Positions 12,801-22,832 of a DNA stretch of 64,000 bases are shown here, in pieces. Source of the DNA: Haliclona indistincta (taxonomy: Eukaryota > Porifera > Demospongiae > Haplosclerida > Chalinidae); the NCBI GenBank assembly GCA_964017065.1, contig OZ024786.1, positions 10,359,047-10,423,046 of the forward strand, in the 5' to 3' direction. A program made the translations under genes and the position numbers. The notes under the pieces are model-generated. The model was not told the DNA's origin and did not search any database. It saw nothing but the letters and a program-made list of their open reading frames with translations. Position 1 is the first letter of the stretch, and each line of letters opens with the position of its first letter.

Positions 12801-14459
12801 CTGCTGTGGGTAGGAAACATTCATGAGCCATGTGTACAGTATGACTGCAACACAGACGCATACAATGTATTACCATACCTTGAGAATCAGGTCCACTTGA
12901 CTTGTTCTGGGAATCTGCTGAAAAATTAATGATAAACATACAATTACAGTACATGTAGCCAAGAAACAAACTGCATCAGCTAGTTGTTGTATAAATTATT
13001 ATGTCAATATGTGAGTACCTGCAGAAGTTCGAATTGTGCTGGGGTTAGTCACAGATTCTTGAGGTTCTTCTGATCTGTCTATAGCCTGTTGAAAGAAGTA
13101 CATGTACTACACTGCATGTAGTGTACATATTGCACTCACTTGAGCAGCAAGGCTGCTGACACTTGTATGTGCAAGAACTCTTCTGTCTTCCACAGAACTA
13201 TGTGTTCTGTCACCATGATCATCTATAGTTAGTGAAAATAAATGCATAACAGCTACAAATGCAACATTGTAATCATAATCAAATTAAAGAATCATAACTA
13301 GTGTCAAGCATATCTTTGCATTGAGTAATTAAATTACATGATGTAAAGGATAATGCATGCAATGTGCACAACATGCAAAACTCGCAAAACATCACCTTTC
13401 AACTGAAGTGCAATGGTTAGTTGAAGTACAAGATCTTTCACAAGTGATATCTGATGATGACAATCTAAAGTGACACAGTTTCTATGATAACATATCCTCA
13501 CCTCATTCTGATCACTGGTGTCCACTACTATAGTGTCTCCTACCCTAAGGTAGGTGACACTGCTCTCCACGAGCAGCTCCCTGTTCTTCTGTGATAGCCT
13601 CACTAGTTCGGTCATTAGATACAGTGGAGCACAGAAGATTACCCGTACACTCCCTCCTCTAATAACCACGATGTTTACAAAGACACTCTGTTCCTCAAAG
13701 GTTTGCTGGAGAAGATCTTGTATATGAGAGAGTGTCTTCTCTTCTGGGCTCCAGCGCAATTTGAATGTGATGGTTGTAGAATAATTAAAATCTGTTGACT
13801 GGACAGTAAGGAATGGTTTCATGTAGATGTGGTGAATTAACTCCTGTTGACAAAATTCTTCCACAAATTGTTTATACTTCTCAATCTTTTCAGCAGCAGC
13901 AGAGACTTTGAATCGTGTGACGAGTCCTTCGAGAAAAGTGCAACGTGTATAAGATGAGTGTTTCTGAATTACATCAATGATGTCTGAGATAGTGTGAACA
14001 TTTTCCTCATCTCTGATTTCATCTCTCATCTCTGAGTTTTTGGAAACATATAGTTTTAATTGTGCAGGCGTCACTGATTCTTCGTTCTTTAATATTTCGA
14101 ATACTTCATCAAAGAGCTGAACAAATCTATTTAGGACACTTTCAAAATCTTTTTGAAACTTTCCAGGTACAGGTACTATGACCGGAGTTGATGTCTCTAC
14201 AGAGAAGAGACTATATGTAAATACTAAGTGCAAATGTAGATAGTACCTTGTGTATTAGAAGTAGATGCAGTAGTAGCCAGAGTTGATGTAGCTAGTTTAG
14301 ATGCAGTAGTAGCCAGACTAGTAGTTGATGTGGCACATGTAGCTATAGCAGTGACAGGTGTGGCACATTATATAAAATAACAAGAAAATTAAAAAGATAT
14401 AGTACCTTGAGTACTAGATGCAGTAGTATCCAGACTAGTAGTCGATGTGGTACATGTAG
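9896..14459 (-). CDS. Tandem-SH2 domain protein, 11 exons (5' end not found)
   Basis: The minus-strand exons in order are 14459-14406, 14342-14247, 14196-13502, 13450-13396, 13222-13140, 13085-13019, 12917-12879, 12803-12548, 12498-12322, 12224-11940 and 10100-9896. All junctions have gt..ag and compatible phases, giving 669 codons plus TGA. The first two exons are related Ser/Thr mini-exons. Exon 3 encodes a helical and beta-strand region I cannot name. Residues about 403-490 and 561-655 are two SH2 domains with W-x-(I/L)-type starts and the phosphotyrosine-binding FLVR arginines (codons 12616-12618 and 11987-11989). Each SH2 is split by a phase-2 intron at the same place. No kinase domain is seen, so the protein is probably an adaptor in phosphotyrosine signalling. 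Most introns are 49-101 bp; the last is 1,839 bp and holds repeats. The start and any earlier exons are unresolved. Confidence 0.8.
10398..11428. repeat. Two tandem copies of a TTAA-flanked repeat in the SH2 intron
   Basis: Copy one (about 10398-10918) and copy two (about 10930-11428) share a Cys/Glu-codon-like GC-rich segment, an (ATTC)n tract, and an end reading acgccgagggt. The outer left end is TTAACCCTCGGCGCATGCGC. The same family occurs inverted at about 54290-54765 inside the NLR relic. It is probably a MITE that duplicated in place. Confidence 0.65.
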
Positions 14460-14802
14460 CTAATGCAGTGACAAGTGAAGTACATTCTATAAAATAATAA
14501 AAAAGGTGAAGTTCATTAGTGTTGACAGGTGAATTGTACTCAGTAATACTTGTTTTACTGCGAAATTTTCGATTGTTAAATTTTCAAGGGATATAATTTT
14601 TGAGGGTGGTCATCCCCTCGAAAATTTTTGTCTCATGCACAAGAAAGTTTCAGTAGCAGTCACTCAGTATCAGAACACTCTAGATTCTAGCATGTCTCTG
14701 TATTCGTTGTTATCATGTTTATAAATATAGACATCTGGGTATATAGCTACTGTAAAGAAAAACTTGAATCATGCGACAAGAGCCCTGTCATTGGCAGTGC
14801 TA
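14460..14802. other. No exon assigned; AT-rich hairpin-like DNA
   Basis: Upstream exons of the SH2 gene may lie here but could not be placed. 14560-14640 has degenerate inverted sequence (attttcgattg / ccctcgaaaattt) like the TACCATATAG-type MITE at 60100. Confidence 0.35.
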
Positions 14803-17168
14803 AAGTGTTCCACACGAAGAGAAGCAAAAGGTATGTTTTTGACATTTTGTTTTATATCTCAGGAACCAAGCATCCTACGATCATGTTGCAGGTACCATTA
14901 TGATCCTCTATCCTTACTGAACACCCTCATTCACATGGCTTTGTGTCACATGACGTAGGAGTGTCACAACATGGCGGCGTATCACACCCACTAGAATGAC
15001 AGTTTTAGGTTAGGATTTCCAGAACTACTGGTAGTTAAGATTTCTTAACGCTGCATTACAACCTTCACCTAGGGCGCGAACCTGTGGCCAAGTGTCCGGC
15101 TTTAACTACCGTTGGAGCAAAAGATGGGTTTTGCGACAAGCCAAAACTTTAGGTAAAGGAAATCCGATTTCGTGGGAGTTAAGCTCCAATACTTGGAGAC
15201 TGCAAAGTCAATACATTCATCCACACTTTGCCGCACACTACACGTCCCTAGAAATGTTCACAGCGACAAACGAAACTCTTTTCTGCACGAGTGCTGTTTT
15301 CTCACAGCCATCTTGCGAGTTAAATGGATTTTTGTGATGTCACACATAATAATTGTTGGCTGTGTAAAACGTCACAACTATTGAAAACACATTGAATCAG
15401 TGTAATAGTTAAAGAAAATAAAAAGATTTCTAACGAAATGAAAAGGATGTAGGGATGAATGAAATCTGCTACTGGTCCACAATGTAAACCAACAAGGAAC
15501 TAGCATGGAATGGTAACACGATTGACTTGCTAACAGACCATAGATCCCTACATCAGTGGCTGCTGTGGCAGACTATAGCTAATTCAGCTAGTTGCCGTTG
15601 ACTGACATCATAGTGCATTGAATTGAATTCAACTTGACTGTGAAAAAATATTGATCTTATGTACAGCCACTGATGTAGGGATCTATTGTCTGGTAGCAAG
15701 TCAATCGTGTTACCATTCCATGCTAGTTCCTTGTTGGTTTACATTGTGGACCAGTAGCAGATTTCATTCATTCCTACATCCTTTTGATTTCGTTAGAAAT
15801 CTTTTTATTTTCTTGTTTGCGTCCTTTTTGTGTTTAAAAGTTTTGGTGCAGTTCGAATTCTGCAAGATCATGTATTTCTTTGTTTACACCATTAGTTTGG
15901 TTTGCTATTGTTGATAATTTCTTTATGTGACCTTTATAACTTGTAGCTCAAAATTTAAAACTCAAAATTAGTACTGAAACTAGCTCATGCATTCTGCAAA
16001 GCACTCGAGCCCCGCCCACTCTAGTTTACAAATTCTGTAAGGCTGTGATACTATCTGGCGAGCAGCAGAACGGTGATACTACACGAGCTTACTCGGTGAG
16101 TTGTTCTTCGAAGACTCCAGACGCTCTCCATACGACGATACTCTACTTCTAGAATTCGTGTGGTTGGTCACGTGCGTATTGCGTAATCACAATAATGGCG
16201 TCTAACACTTAGCTGACAAGTGATCGTGATCGTGAACTCGTCAAATCTATATCGACGTTTCGCTAAAAATAAGTTCAAATGGCACCTGCCAGAAGAATTT
16301 CACGACTGTTCGTGGGTGTTTTGGTCTCGGCACCGCTCGCGTAAAGGCGCTAGGCGCGCTGAAGAAAGAAGAAGAAAGAAAGAAGAAGACGAAGATGACG
16401 AAACACAATTTTCACCGTTTCCAGGTTCGTCACTTTATTGACCATTTCGAGCAATCTCCTTGCTGCTCTAAGATGGGGCAACGCCAGAAAGCAGATCTAA
16501 GTGTCTTTGGACGAATAAAATTCATCACCAGGCGTAATATCAGCGTTTGAACGCTAATACATTGTATGCAGCCGCCATTTTGTTTTCTTGGCCATCCCTA
16601 CGTAGGGAGGCACTACCGTGCCTCCCTAATGATGCAACACATGCTAATAACCTACGTGTGACATCAGAAAATCCATTAAACTCGCAAGACGGCAGCACGA
16701 AAACAGCACTCGTGCAGAAAAAAGTCTCGTTTGTCGCTGTGAACATTTCTAGGGATGCGTACTGTGCGGCAATGTGTGGATGAATGTATTGGCTGTGCAG
16801 TCTCCAAGTATTGGAGCTTAACTCCCACGAAATCGGATTTCCCGTACCTAAAGTTTTGGCTTGTTGCGAAACCCATCTTCTGCTCGCCGTCGCCGAACTA
16901 ACGCTAGTTAAAGCCGGACACTTGGCCACAGGTTAGCGCCCTAGGTGAAGGTTGGAAATCCTAACCTAACTGTTATTCCAGTGGGCATGATACGCCGCCA
17001 TATTGTGACACGCCCACGTCACGTGACGCAAAACCATATGAACCTGGGTGTTGAGTAAGGATAGAGGATCATAATGGTACCTGCAACGTGATCATAGGAC
17101 ACTTGGTTCCTGAGATATGAACCAAAATGTAAAAAAAAACTTTTTGCTTCTCTTTGTGTGGAACACTG
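14803..17168. mobile_element. Foldback TA-site MITE interrupted by copy A
   Basis: The ends are AGTGTTCCACACGAAGAGAAGC and its inverse (GCTTCTCTTTGTGTGGAACACTG, ending 17168), with TA outside (14801-14802 and 17169-17170). The left half (to 15411) and right half (from 16630) are largely inverted copies of one another. Related copies are at 51431 and 55316. The foldback element 15412-16629 is inserted in its middle; the unoccupied site is preserved in the sister copy at 52041-52060. Confidence 0.75.
15412..16629 (+). mobile_element. Foldback family copy A
   Basis: The left arm is 15412-15562, the loop 15563-15663 and the right arm 15664-15815 (inverted to the left). A unique body follows, then a terminal 24-nt hairpin at 16604-16627, then AA. 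The flanks are A (15411) and T (16630). Comparison with the sister MITE at 52052|52053 shows insertion between A and T with no target duplication. The loop is in the common orientation. There is no intact gene inside; a conserved reading frame near 16230-16440 is broken by a GAA microsatellite. Confidence 0.85.
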
Positions 17169-17189
17169 TAGCGTACTGCACGAGGGGTC

Positions 17190-17420
17190 CGACACGGTGC
17201 CATCTAGCATACAAAATTCCGAATCCAAAGAGATTCTTGTTTTCAGGCTTGGATTCCCGGATTCTAAGCACAGATTCGCTATTATAGATTCTCGGATTCT
17301 AAGTGGAATTCCGGATTTCGGCAAAGGTTCGAGTTAAAAGGGATTCCAGCGTAGATCGCTGGATTCCAAGATTCTAAAAAGATTCTGGAGGATTCCAGGG
17401 ATTCGGTCACTGGTTTAGAG
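17190..17420. repeat. Degenerate GGATTC/GATTCT array
   Basis: Irregular repeats of ggattcc, gattct and agattc make up most of this stretch. A similar array is at 25690-25890. The period is not fixed and there is no coding sense. Confidence 0.6.
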
Positions 17421-17883
17421 CATGCAAGTGACGTCACCAGTTTAAACCACACCCCTTTAATCTGCCATCTTAAGAGCTGCGCATGTGCGAGACTCACCGA
17501 GTTCTATTCTGTTAGTGTACTCACCGAATTCTATGCTATTGCTATTAGTGTTTCATGGTTCGTTAGTGAATACGCGCGTAGTTTACACGCGACAATTGGG
17601 TCTAAAAATGGTGGATAGCAACGGTTGCTATGATGCAAATGACGTAATCGCACACCCTCTTTCTAATTATGTGCATGTCCTGAAACTTCTGAGTCGATCA
17701 GTGCACTGTGAGACTACTGAAGTCTGCTAATGGGGTATATATAGTTTCGTGGCAGAGGTGTGAAGGAATGCTTGCGATGAATGTAATGAGAAAAGACGCG
17801 CTAAACGCCCATGCACGCTCAGCCTGAAATCGGTGGAATAGAGAACAAGCGACACCACTGACAAAGAACTGGAATCAAGGGAC
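17421..17883. other. Intergenic, no gene recognised
   Basis: There is a short direct repeat (actcaccgagttctat / actcaccgaattctat) at 17492-17535. A segment near 17745-17830 resembles the arm of the palindrome at 25361. Confidence 0.35.
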
Positions 17884-18122
17884 AGATACTCGACCAGAGC
17901 ATCCGTTGCAACCTGCGTTCTCGCGAAGGAAAGTCGTGCTCTTTCTTGCACTTTTGTAGGCGCGGCTCAACCGTACATTTTCCGTTTATTATTTAGAAAT
18001 GGAGTTGAGCCACGCCTATAAAAATGTGAGAAAGAGCACAAATTTCTAGGCATTCGCAAGAACGCATACCCAGGTTGTGTGCCGCTGCTGAATACATTTG
18101 CAACGGATGCTCTGGTTGAGTA
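17884..18122. repeat. Foldback palindrome with about 90-bp arms
   Basis: gatactcgaccagagcatcc at the left pairs with ggatgctctggttgagtatc at the right. Inside, gtgctctttcttgcac and ggcgcggctcaac also pair with their inverted partners. The arms have diverged and carry indels. It is likely a non-autonomous foldback element. Confidence 0.6.
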
Positions 18123-18241
18123 TCAGTCCTATGATGCCAGTTTTGTGGCAGTGGTGTCGCTTTTATGGTCTTGATTTTATTTTGTATTAGTCTACTCATT
18201 GACATGGCAAATAGAGATGCTGCTTTTTTAAGACACATTAA

Positions 18242-18903
18242 GGCTGCGTTTACACGATGACGCTTTCAGCTGAAAACGCGCAAAAACGCAAACATTTCTT
18301 TGCGGATGCGCCTTTTGTTTACACGACAACGACGAAAACGAGTGGCGGTTTTAAGCGAAGCATTATCAAAACAAAGACGGTTCTCAAAGTGGAAACTTTC
18401 AAAAACGATGAAACAGAAACGACAATTTTCATCGTGTAAACAGCAAAAATGGGAAGCGCACGCGTTATCGAAAAGAATTTCAACTTGAGATGGCGAAAAC
18501 AGAGCTTTTTTTAATCGTGCTGCTGCTAAGCTGCTTATTGGTTTTGCAGCAAGCGACAATGTCCGATTACGGACGTCTCCATGCCCATAGAGCGAGGAAT
18601 AGAACCATGATAGAACTACCGGAATGATTTTCGTTGGAAAAAGTGGCAGTCTTCTTCGCAGGAGGCTTGGGCACTTGGAAGCAGCCTCTTTCGAGTTGTT
18701 TTTGGGTGGCATCGTCGATCATGCACGCACATCGCCAAACTGTAAGTTGTCTGTTCACATCACGCCTATAATGGGTGTGGTTAATGAGATGAGAACGCAT
18801 GCGTTTTCATTCTCGTTTTTAAAACTGTTTACACGACGACACGTAATGTGACTGTCGACACCCAATGTGTTTTCATTGCTATCGTCACAGTGTAAACGCA
18901 GCC
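18242..18903. mobile_element. TTAA-flanked MITE
   Basis: The ends are inverted GGCTGCGTTTACAC, flanked by TTAA on both sides (18238-18241 and 18904-18907). This matches piggyBac-type insertion, although TTAA being palindromic makes duplication and TIR extension indistinguishable here. Internal pieces of the two halves pair with each other. A sister copy is at 52254-52875 with different flanks. It sits inside the Harbinger-like element. Confidence 0.65.
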
Positions 18904-18905
18904 TT

Positions 18906-19179
18906 AACTGCTCCTAGCATTGTGAAGCAATCACCAGCTGTCAGGAGCACCAGCTGTCAGGAGCAATACTTCGGTTACAAATTGTGTAGTGCTAGAAATG
19001 TCATTGAATGCTCATTCGGACGGTTGAATGCAAGATTTGGCATTCTCAAACGGGCAATGGACATCTACATGGGCAATTTGCCTAACGTCACCACTACTAG
19101 TCGCAATGCAATTGCCAATTCTAATGAAACGGAGGGAAAGAGAATAAGAAGACTATTGACCAATTACATTGATCCATAA
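18906..19179 (+). pseudogene. PIF/Harbinger transposase, C-terminal fragment
   Basis: The frame carries GYKLCSARNVIECSFGRLNA, the signature around the catalytic Glu of DDE_Tnp_4 nucleases (typical form SxARRVVExxFGRLKxRF), then a tail like those ending (E/N)xxxxxIRxLLxNYI. It stops at 19177-19179. The N-terminal catalytic Asp region is absent: directly upstream is the TTAA MITE 18242-18903, and nothing beyond it is recognisable. The typical His-Asn stretch after the Glu helix also looks missing. It is convergent with the Myb/SANT-like gene at 19309-22659, the usual Harbinger two-gene layout. It is a dead fragment. Confidence 0.65.
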
Positions 19180-19499
19180 CTGCGCAAGCACAACTCACAA
19201 AACTGCACATGCACACATCAAGTAGATACTAGTATGACAAGAGATATGGTTGATGAGTATGATAGTTGATGATTGGTTGATAATAGCGATGTTAGATGTG
19301 CATGATAACTACTGCTGGTCCTGATAATGTTCCTCAAGCGCAGAGTCGTCAGACTGATGAGGAGTGAAACTGCGACCAGGTGGCATTCCAGGTGAATAGG
19401 AGCCAGGTCCTTGCATATATGGATAAGCTTGAGGATGGTACATAGGTGTAGGTTGTTGGTAGGTCATCATCTGCCGCAGTAGGTCAAATCCATTGGATA

Positions 19500-20690
19500 A
19501 AGAAAATAAAAAAGATTCTATCGAAATCAAAAGGATGTAGGGTTGTGAAATCTACCACTGGTCCACAATGTAAACTAACAAGGAACAAGCATGCAATGGT
19601 AACACGATCGACTTGCTAACAGACCATAGATCCCTACATCAGTGGCTGTACATAAGATCAATATTCAACCTCAGTGCATGTCAGGTGTCAGCAGTCAACA
19701 GCAACTAGCTGAACTAGAGTCAATCACAACAGCCACTGATGTAGGGATCTATGGTCTGTTAGCAAGTAATTCGTGTTACCATTGCATGCTTGTTCCTTGT
19801 TAGTTTACATTGTGGACTAGTGGTAGATTTCACAACCCTACATCCTTTTGATTTCGATAGAAATCTTTTTTATTTTCTTGTTTGTTTCCTTTTTTCTTTT
19901 GAATGAAGTTCAATATCATGCTTGTACAGAGCCGTCTTTGTTTCCTCCATTGGTCTAGTTTTCCTGTTGTTTATGGCTTTTCTTTATTATTAACAATTTT
20001 AAACTTGTAGCTAAAAATAGTTGTTATTCTGTACTTATCAGCTCGCCTACGCATGCATGCATACGAGCCCCGCCCACACTTGTTTGTACCTGTATGGCGG
20101 TTATAATTATCTAGCAAGCGTAGAATGGTGATCCTACCGTTCTTCGAAGACTCCAGACAAATATGTGTTCTCCGTGATCGATACGGCGTGGTGATACTCA
20201 AGCTTGTGCTTGGTCACGTGCGCTAACCACTACTTGGTCACGTGCGTATTGCGCAATCACAATAATGGCATCTAATACTTAGCTGACGATGGATCACGAT
20301 CGAGAAATTGCGGAATTTATATCACCGTTTCGCTAAAAGCAAAGTTCAAAAGGCACCTGCCAGGGGAATTTCACGACTGTTCGTGGGTGTTTTGGTCTCG
20401 TCACTGCTCGCGTAAAGGCGCTAGGCGAGTTGAAGAAAGAAAGAAGAAAACAAAGATGACGAAAGTCGATTTTGACCGTTTCCAGGTTCGTCACTTTAGT
20501 AACAATTTCGAGCAATCTCCTTGCTACTGTAAGATAGGGCAACGCCAGAGAGCAGATCTAAGTGTCTTTGGACGTATAAAATTCATCACCAGGCGAAATA
20601 TCAGCGTTTGAACGCTAATACATTGTAAGTAGCCGCCATCTTGTTTTCTCGTTCAACCCTACATAGGGAGGCACTACCGTGCCTCCCTAA
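19500..20690 (+). mobile_element. Foldback family copy B (loop inverted)
   Basis: Left arm 19500-19648, loop 19649-19729, right arm 19730-19880, end hairpin 20665-20688. The flanks are A (19499) and T (20691). The loop is the reverse complement of the loop in copies A, C, D and E. It is inserted into the coding frame of the Myb/SANT-like gene with no target duplication. A conserved 74-codon plus-strand frame lies at 20387-20611. Confidence 0.85.
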
Positions 20691-21110
20691 TAGAACTCGA
20701 AAGAGTTTTTATATTTCGTGACATCTTCTCCATATTTTCAATATATCTCTGATCCATTCGATCAATGTGCTCCACTAAATGCTTTTTTGATGGCTAGCTG
20801 TTCATGTGCACAATCCAACATCTGATGATCCACGGGAATTTTCCTATTGAGTTTTTCCGTTTTGTAGTTTTTCAGTTTTTCAGCAAGAAGATCTCTTCAG
20901 TGTCGCATGACAGCAGCTGATTCACTGTTACTTGCTTCACCATTCTCTTCATATTCAGAACCATGGGAATCATCATTTGGTGTGATCGTACTGGCAGCAC
21001 TCTCAGAACCTGCAGTAGTGCTCGCCGTAGTGTCACTACTTTTAGCATTACCAGAAATAAAGGACATCACACGGAATTACGTTTATGCACAGAACACGAT
21101 TTACTTGTAA

Positions 21111-22320
21111 TGTAACACGATTAATATAACGGGTTGCTAATGACAACCGCTCAGTTCCGTGAAGGTCACCTTTGATCATAGTTCACTGTGCGTCTTCTTG
21201 CACAGTTTCTACTATTCCCAGTAGCGTCTGTGGTACTGAAAAGGACTCCTATTGGTGCGCCTTGAACGTCTGCTTCCTTCGCTCTGAACTACAAAGCCTT
21301 GTCGCCGTTCGCTAGCATGGTACAGGTAGGCAACTTCACAGCTCTACAACGCTTGCAGTATAGACGTCCACTCTTTCAACACGGTTGTGTATAGCAATGC
21401 TAAGAAGCTCAAGCTTATGTATTACCTGTAACAATGTTCTTTTCAGAACAGAAAGTAAGCAGCGCGACAAAATCAGAGCTCATAGAGAATGGCGGTCACG
21501 AGTGACTTCTGGCCTCCCTCCTGAGCCTTTGCTACACTAGAATTGCCAAGTACTAGTTTCTAGACAGTCTAGGGATAGTCTGACATACTAGCGCTACAAT
21601 TTAAACTGAATAATCCATGCTCAAACTGTCCTAAACACAACTGCTGTACTTCATTTCTTCCCGGGCAAAACTTGTTTCTTACCTAACTTCACCTCAAAAA
21701 GTGGAACCAACTTTTTTCTTTGGATTTCAATTTTGAACACACCATTCAAATCACCAGACCCTGTTCTATTAGACCTGGGGTCGATAAACTCAAAATCGAG
21801 TTTAGTTTTTTAGTTACAGTCGCTCAAAAATCGATAAAAATCACATTTTGACATCAGCTAATACATTAACAATTGGGTGATAGTCGCGACTTTGAAGTGC
21901 GTTTTGGAACGGACTTTTTTCAACTCTACTGCAACATTTTTAGCTCAATCGATAGCTAATAGGCTGAAGTTTGCTATCCTGGGTCGATAAATTGAAAATC
22001 TAGTTTGTGGAAGTCAGGACGCCGAGTAGAAGTTCATCTTCCAATGAACACAATACATTAACTAAAGTGAATATACGGACCTAAGTTTTGATAGTATACG
22101 GAAATTGTAACAGGATGTCGTTATTAGCTGGCAATGGTATTCTCAGCACCCGTAGTCTCAGCACTTGTAACATTGTTGGACACATTCTCTCCTGGCACCA
22201 GCTTTACACTCTCAATTCCACAATCAATTTGCTTAGTGGCTGGACTACCACCCCACTGCTAAACACAGTTCATAGTATTAATCATGACTACTCTTCCATG
22301 TCCACTCCGACGGCCCAAGT
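21111..22320. other. Unassigned spacer in the Harbinger relic
   Basis: AT-rich, with several repeats of a gtcgataaa..ttgaaaatctagtt type near 21780-22010. No exon could be confirmed. Confidence 0.35.
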
Positions 22321-22659
22321 CTATTGCTTGACAAAATTTAATTCGTATTCCTTCAATTTCGAAGTAAGGTTCTTCAGCTTGATGTCGCTTCTTTTGTGAG
22401 GGAAGTTCTTGCCGAAAACAGTGGAGTTACCTTCTGGCAAAGCAGACAGGAAGAGGTCTAGTATGTCCTTGTACTTCGACTTTACTGACTCCCTGTCTAT
22501 GCTTTCCGCAGCTTTTTCGGCCTTGTAGTCTGCTGCAACGCTCAATAATAACTCAACTTCATCATCACTCCAGACTAACTCCTTTTTTTGGCTCCAGCAG
22601 TAGTCTTCTTGGGAGGCATCACTCTTGAGCGGCTGCGATTCTGCGAATAAATTAGCCAC

Positions 22660-22796
22660 GCCTGTAGGAGGAGATTATGCAACAACGCTTGTTATACGCT
22701 TCATCGCGTTCTTGTGTAAACACCAAGAAAACGCCAATAAAAACGCAAACAAATGTTTGCGTTTTCTATGAAGCGTTGTCGTGTAAACGGGGCCTT
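22660..22796. repeat. MITE end related to the GTTTACAC family
   Basis: It contains an internal palindrome of gcgttttcttggtgtttac type and ends cgtgtaaacggggcc. It is similar in style to the TTAA MITEs at 18242 and 52254. The boundaries are not resolved. Confidence 0.4.
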
Positions 22797-22832
22797 ACCT
22801 CATTGTTTACAATTATAGTGTTCTTTATAGTA

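Larger units (their letters stand above)
19309..22659 (-). pseudogene. Harbinger-associated Myb/SANT-like protein, disrupted
   Basis: Reading the minus strand, 22659-22321 encodes a trihelix Myb-like segment (WSDDEVELLL, later VKSKYKDI and FPHKRSDI). Further down come a Ser/Thr/Glu linker (about 21060-20900), a helical region, and a Gln/Pro/Tyr-rich tail that stops at 19309. The tail is cut by foldback copy B. Joining bases 20691 and 19499 restores one continuous frame (IKTLSSSISNGFD). There is an in-frame TGA near 20900 and a one-base shift near 20790, so the gene was already dead or died after insertion. 21110-22320 is unassigned and may be an intron or another insertion. In Harbinger elements such a protein helps bind DNA and import the transposase. 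Confidence 0.65.

Noticed and set aside
13334..13501. Extension of the SH2-gene third exon to 13334
   Set aside because: A gtgagg donor at 13501, a 51-bp intron and a 55-bp exon (13396-13450) give a better phase-consistent model that joins the next exon.
15412..16629. Helitron assignment for the foldback family
   Set aside because: A|T insertion, CTAA and a 3' hairpin fit, but there is no 5' TC. The hairpin abuts the end rather than lying ~10 nt inside, and the only enzyme found within the family is a tyrosine recombinase, not Rep/helicase.
16540..16929. 129-codon minus-strand frame
   Set aside because: It spans the junction of foldback copy A and the TA MITE; the frame recurs in several non-coding MITE copies.
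18266..18712. 148-codon minus-strand gene
   Set aside because: Lies wholly within the TTAA MITE, and its sister copy at 52254 does not keep the frame.
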